This document shows positions 5,091 through 7,934 of a DNA stretch of 7,934 nt, piece after piece (the stretch's first letter is position 1; each line of letters opens with the position of its first letter). Position numbers and translations under genes: made by a program. Under the pieces are notes generated by a model that worked only from the letters and a program-made list of their open reading frames with translations, was not told where the DNA came from and did no database searches. Source of the DNA: Candidatus Gottesmanbacteria bacterium RBG_16_37_8 (GTDB taxonomy: Bacteria > Patescibacteriota > Microgenomatia > 2-02-FULL-39-11); assembly GCA_001779055.1 (NCBI GenBank), contig MFJA01000048.1, positions 1-7,934 of the forward strand. The letters are read 5' to 3'.

Positions 5091-6479
5091 ATGGCAGTAC
5101 AACTAAATTATATTGCACCCGACGGCTGGCAGCCTGAGAATCCGGACCAAAATTACGTGATTATCCAATTTAAGATAGAACTGGCCGATTTTGTCGATAA
5201 AAAAGTATTCAGAGAGGCTGCGGCATCGGTAGCTGCTGAGTCTTCAACAGGAACCTGGACAAAAGTTGATGAAGGAAGTGATTCCGGGATGAAGAGAGCT
5301 GATGAGTTCAAAGCAATAGTTTTTGATATTGATGAGGTTAATTTCAGGTTTAAGGTTGCTTATAAAACAGATCTTTTTGAGGCTGACAATATGTCAGGGT
5401 TTCTGGCAGGACCGGCAGGCAATATAGGCGGGATGAAAATGGTTAAGGGACTGCGGATGTTTGATATCCGTTTCCCGGAAAAAATTGTCAAAGCATTTCC
5501 GGGACCCAGATACGGAATTGAAGGGGTTCGCGATTTGCTGGAACATGATGAGAAGCAACGGAAAATGCCAATCTTAGGAACAGTGCCAAAACCTAAAGTA
5601 GGCAGAAATGCCCAGGAACAGGCGATTTTAGCCAGAAGATTGTGGAGCGCGGGTGACGGATCATATGATTTTATTAAAGATGATGAGAATTTAACCAGCC
5701 TTTTTTTCAACAAATTTGAGGATAGAGCAAGACTGGTTCATCAGGTACAAAAGGAAATGGAGGAAAAAAACGGCAAGAAAAAACTCTATCTTTGCAATCT
5801 GACACATTCCAATTTGGATATTATGATGGAGAGAGCCAACCTGATTAAAGAAACAGGCGGACGCTGTATGATGATTGATGTGGTAACAACGGGAATGGCG
5901 GCGGTTCATACCATGAGACTGAAGAATCCGGAACTGGTGATACACGCCCACCGGGCGATGCATGCTTTTGTCACCCGCGAAAGCGGTCAGGGAATAACCG
6001 GTGAGGGACAACTCCAGGGATTTTCAATCTCCATGCTGACTTTGGCTAAAATTTACAGGTTACTTGGTGTTGATTCCATTCACACCGGTTCACCGAAGGC
6101 TAAAATGGAGGATTACGGTGAAAGTGAGGAGATTATGAGAAATTTAACTTCAGATGAGGTTAGTCCAAATGAGAAGTTCCATTCCTTAGGTCAGAAATGG
6201 TTCGGAATGAAGCGTGTCTGGCCGACAGCCTCAGGAGGTCTTCACCCGGGAGTAATGGATACGGTGGTGGCCAAGCTTGGTTATGACTCTTATATCCAGA
6301 TGGGAGGAGGAGTTTTGGGACATCCGGAGGGAGTTGAGAGGGGAGTTGAGGCAGCTCTTGAAGCAAGGAAAGCTATAGCCGAGGGAATGTCGGTTAATGA
6401 ATACGTTGAGAAAAATCCATCTTCTGCTTTGTCTTCTGCCGTTAAATTATGGGGGACAGAACCAAGGATTGTATATTAA
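5091..6479 (+). CDS. rbcL: RuBisCO large subunit, form III-like
   Basis: Carboxylates ribulose-1,5-bisphosphate to two 3-phosphoglycerates. 462 residues. N-terminal domain: AAESSTGTW with E50, T55 and W56 (spinach E60, T65, W66) and N111 (N123). Barrel: KPK with K167/K169 (K175/K177), DFIKDDE with the carbamylated K196 and metal ligands D198/E199 (K201, D203, E204), HAHRAMH with H287, R288, H291 (H294, R295, H298), H331 (H327), loop-6 K338 (K334), S381 (S379) and GGG 405-407. All are intact, so it is not a form IV RuBisCO-like protein. GTWT, GIEGVR, ENLTS..FNKFEDR and AKIYRLLGVD resemble archaeal form III (III-a more than III-b, from memory) rather than form II. Odd points: loop 6 reads SPKAKMED, and about 11 extra residues lie near 297-312. 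No small subunit or phosphoribulokinase is nearby. Confidence 0.95.
   Translation: MAVQLNYIAPDGWQPENPDQNYVIIQFKIELADFVDKKVFREAAASVAAESSTGTWTKVDEGSDSGMKRADEFKAIVFDIDEVNFRFKVAYKTDLFEADNMSGFLAGPAGNIGGMKMVKGLRMFDIRFPEKIVKAFPGPRYGIEGVRDLLEHDEKQRKMPILGTVPKPKVGRNAQEQAILARRLWSAGDGSYDFIKDDENLTSLFFNKFEDRARLVHQVQKEMEEKNGKKKLYLCNLTHSNLDIMMERANLIKETGGRCMMIDVVTTGMAAVHTMRLKNPELVIHAHRAMHAFVTRESGQGITGEGQLQGFSISMLTLAKIYRLLGVDSIHTGSPKAKMEDYGESEEIMRNLTSDEVSPNEKFHSLGQKWFGMKRVWPTASGGLHPGVMDTVVAKLGYDSYIQMGGGVLGHPEGVERGVEAALEARKAIAEGMSVNEYVEKNPSSALSSAVKLWGTEPRIVY
6472..6477 (+). promoter_or_regulatory. Weak -10-like box before kinase gene
   Basis: TATATT (5 of 6 to the -10 consensus) overlaps the RuBisCO stop codon and ends 5 bases before the kinase ATG. 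There is no convincing -35 and no extended TG. Given the 3-base gap, read-through from RuBisCO is the simpler explanation; the box is listed because its placement repeats that seen at other genes here. Confidence 0.2.
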
Positions 6480-6482
6480 AAT

Positions 6483-7052
6483 ATGCTTATTTGCTTACAC
6501 GGACTACCCGGAGCCGGCAAGACAACTCTGGCTAATGTCATTAAAGAAATGACAGGAGGCATGGTTTTGGGGTCTAATTACATAAGAAGACAGATTTTCG
6601 GCTGTGATGCCTATACCTGCGTTAATGTTCCCTTAATGCCTTTTACCGATCAGGAAATAATGCTTTCCTACCGTACCATTTTATATTGCGCGGAACTGGT
6701 TTTATCCTGCGGGAAAACAGTAATTATGGATGCGACTTTTCAGAAAAAGATGTATGTAGAGATGGCTAAAGAGATTGCCAAGAGATCTAATCAACAATTT
6801 GTACTGATAAAGGTTATCTGTGATGAGGCTGTCTGTAAAGAGCGGATGGATAAACGTGAGGCTGAGAGAAAATCGGATTCGATAGTCGGTTATGCCCACC
6901 GATTGGAGGTAAAAGAAAAGATTTTTGAAGATTATCCGGAAGTTGATTTTGTCTATGATTCATCCAAAGATATCATTTCAGAAAGGGAGCAATTAAAACA
7001 GCTGCTTGATAAATATCAGGAGACTTCTATTTTTCAGCCTGCTTCGATATAA
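6483..7052 (+). CDS. Small P-loop kinase of unknown substrate
   Basis: An AAA_33 / COG0645-like ATP-dependent kinase (189 residues), a family related in fold to chloramphenicol phosphotransferase and polynucleotide kinase that phosphorylates small molecules or nucleic-acid ends. Walker A is GLPGAGKTT (7-15), only six residues from the start, supporting the ATG. A VIMDATF strand (80-86) supplies the Walker-B-like Asp, and ERMDKREAERKSDS (120-133) looks like the Arg-rich lid. The segment that usually reads SDxIRxxLFG reads SNYIRRQIFG (31-40), replacing the usual Asp by Asn. Seven cysteines in 189 residues is rather many. The start is 3 bases after the RuBisCO stop, so the two are almost surely co-expressed. 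The substrate cannot be read from sequence. Confidence 0.8.
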   Translation: MLICLHGLPGAGKTTLANVIKEMTGGMVLGSNYIRRQIFGCDAYTCVNVPLMPFTDQEIMLSYRTILYCAELVLSCGKTVIMDATFQKKMYVEMAKEIAKRSNQQFVLIKVICDEAVCKERMDKREAERKSDSIVGYAHRLEVKEKIFEDYPEVDFVYDSSKDIISEREQLKQLLDKYQETSIFQPASI

Positions 7053-7061
7053 GTTTTTTTT
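7024..7061 (+). terminator. Weak terminator candidate
   Basis: CTTCTAT (7024-7030) can pair with ATATAAG (7047-7053) with one mismatch, enclosing a 16-base loop, and the right arm is followed at once by eight T residues (7054-7061). The AU-rich stem would be unstable and it begins inside the kinase coding sequence. It could end the nadD-nadE-RuBisCO-kinase unit just before a new promoter, but the support is thin. Confidence 0.3.
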
Positions 7062-7089
7062 GATAAATACCACTACTGATTAATTAGTC

Positions 7090-7098
7090 TGATATAAT
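7090..7098 (+). promoter_or_regulatory. Extended -10 promoter of phosphatase gene
   Basis: A complete extended -10, TGA-TATAAT (7090-7098), lies in the only intergenic gap of appreciable size between genes (7053-7104). No good -35 is found at 16-18 bases, which extended -10 promoters tolerate; a TTGATA at 7060-7065 is too far away. The box ends 6 bases before the ATG at 7105, so the predicted start of transcription coincides with the start codon. No Shine-Dalgarno sequence could fit. This is the clearest leaderless configuration in the window. Confidence 0.6.
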
Positions 7099-7104
7099 TT
7101 ATCA

Positions 7105-7920
7105 ATGACGGATAAGGAAAAATTAGTCAAAGGAGGTAGAACTTTCCTTCTGGATTTACTGCCTTCAGCCGGACAGATGGCCAGACGGTATTTTCATGCA
7201 GAAGAGTTACCATCCCATAAAAAAGGAACCCATGATTTTGTGACGGCAGCTGATTTGGCAGTTGATAAATTTTTAATTGAACATTTGAAAGAGAGGTTTC
7301 CGGAAATTCCAATTCTGACTGAAGAAACAGCTGAGGGTGATATTAACCGTTTTGCCAAAGAAGAAATTTTATGGATTATTGATCCATTGGACGGGACGGC
7401 TAATTTTTCCAGGGGAGATGTTAATTTTTCCATAAGCGTGGCTTTGGTTGAGAAGGGGAATCCTTTATTGGGAGTTATTTTTTGCCCCATTTCAAGCAGG
7501 TTATTTTGGGCAACTTTCCTGGATAAATCTGCTTTTTGGAACGGCCGAAGAATAAAGGTTTCTGATGTTTCCGAGTTAGAGAAAGCTGTTGTCTGTACGG
7601 ACTGGTCGCATGTTTTGGAAACAAGAGAAGAGACGACTAATTTTTTAAGGAAAATTTACGGTCAGGTGAGACAGATAAAAATACTGGGGAGTGCGGCGAC
7701 TGATTTAACACTTCTGGCCAGAGGAGGGGTTGATATTTACCATCATGTTAAGCTCTATCCATGGGATGTAGCGGCGGCAGGACTTATTGCCCAAAAAGCA
7801 GGAGCAGTTGTGACTGAGATTGACGGAAAGCCCTGGAATGCATTTTCGGAGAGTATTCTGGCGGCTAATCCGATTCTTCATCAAAAAATGCTTGAACTTA
7901 ATGCAGAGGCCAAGGTTTAA
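7105..7920 (+). CDS. Inositol monophosphatase-family phosphatase
   Basis: Mg2+-dependent, Li+-sensitive type of phosphomonoesterase (271 residues, normal for the family) acting on inositol phosphate, sugar phosphates, PAP or NADP depending on the member. Metal-site motifs: TEE (72-74; E73/E74), IDPLDGTANF (92-101) with D93, D96, G97, T98, and YPWDVAAAG (218-226) with D221; DFVTAAD (44-50) is the usual N-terminal motif. The start ATG sits just after an extended -10 box, and the next in-frame Met is 24 residues in, within the first helix. It has its own promoter but follows the NAD/RuBisCO run, so NADP, fructose bisphosphate or another sugar phosphate are plausible substrates; sequence alone cannot choose. 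Confidence 0.9.
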   Translation: MTDKEKLVKGGRTFLLDLLPSAGQMARRYFHAEELPSHKKGTHDFVTAADLAVDKFLIEHLKERFPEIPILTEETAEGDINRFAKEEILWIIDPLDGTANFSRGDVNFSISVALVEKGNPLLGVIFCPISSRLFWATFLDKSAFWNGRRIKVSDVSELEKAVVCTDWSHVLETREETTNFLRKIYGQVRQIKILGSAATDLTLLARGGVDIYHHVKLYPWDVAAAGLIAQKAGAVVTEIDGKPWNAFSESILAANPILHQKMLELNAEAKV

Positions 7921-7932
7921 GATCAAGATCTT
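7919..7932. repeat. Short inverted repeat at window end
   Basis: AAGATC and GATCTT (6-base perfect arms, 2-base centre) begin within the stop codon of the phosphatase gene. As RNA this would be a 5-bp stem with a CAAG loop. It might be the left part of a terminator, but the window ends two bases later, so no T-tract can be checked. Confidence 0.3.
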
Positions 7933-7934
7933 TA

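Noticed and set aside
5091..6479. RuBisCO-like protein (form IV) without carboxylase activity
   Set aside because: Every catalytic and metal-binding position I could align (K167, K169, K196, D198, E199, H287, R288, H331, K338, S381) is the active residue; form IV proteins lack several of these.
7129..7136. Strong Shine-Dalgarno AAAGGAGG inside the phosphatase gene
   Set aside because: No ATG, GTG or TTG lies 5-12 bases downstream in frame; it encodes Lys-Gly-Gly of the N-terminal helix region.
1..7934. CRISPR arrays, tRNA/rRNA genes, insertion sequences, phage genes
   Set aside because: No regularly spaced repeats, cloverleaf-like segments, transposase or phage motifs were found; the window is almost wholly coding on one strand.

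Overview
The window looks like a chromosomal segment next to a bacterial replication origin. A perfect DnaA box (TTATCCACA) sits at the left edge, followed by the classic origin-proximal order rpmH, rnpA, yidD, yidC, khpB(jag). The DNA is AT-rich and very compact: twelve genes, all on the + strand, with overlaps or gaps of a few bases. The proteins are short versions of their families, and good Shine-Dalgarno sequences are almost absent. A bacterial ribosome/membrane-insertion cluster together with an archaeal-type (form III-like) RuBisCO points to a Candidate Phyla Radiation (Patescibacteria) bacterium, perhaps Microgenomates. This placement is inference from gene content, not a phylogenetic result. 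Eleven of twelve genes stop with TAA, rnpA with TGA, and no reading frame needs a recoded TGA, so the genetic code is standard.

Region by region: 1-114 is the edge of the origin plus the rpmH promoter. 115-2144 carries rpmH, rnpA, yidD, yidC and khpB (ribosome, tRNA processing, membrane protein insertion, RNA binding). 2157-3455 encodes a polytopic O-antigen ligase/polymerase-like protein. 3483-3719 encodes a small membrane protein of unknown family with a CPTCG motif. 3721-5072 holds nadD and nadE, the last two steps from nicotinate mononucleotide to NAD. 5091-6479 encodes a RuBisCO large subunit with every catalytic residue I could check, but with an unusual loop 6 and an extra Gly-rich segment in another active-site-side loop. 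Three bases later comes a small P-loop kinase of unknown substrate (6483-7052). After a short T-rich gap with its own promoter-like -10 box comes an inositol-monophosphatase-family phosphatase (7105-7920).

How the genes may work together: the first block is housekeeping. The second block joins NAD synthesis (NadE releases AMP) to a RuBisCO that in related archaea and CPR bacteria works in AMP/nucleoside salvage rather than a Calvin cycle. The usual partners, AMP phosphorylase and ribose-1,5-bisphosphate isomerase, are not in the window; the kinase tightly coupled to RuBisCO and the sugar-phosphatase-like gene are. Whether these supply or drain the RuBisCO substrate is a testable guess. A second theme is regulatory: -10-like boxes lie 5-8 bases before the ATG of several genes, a geometry expected for leaderless mRNAs.
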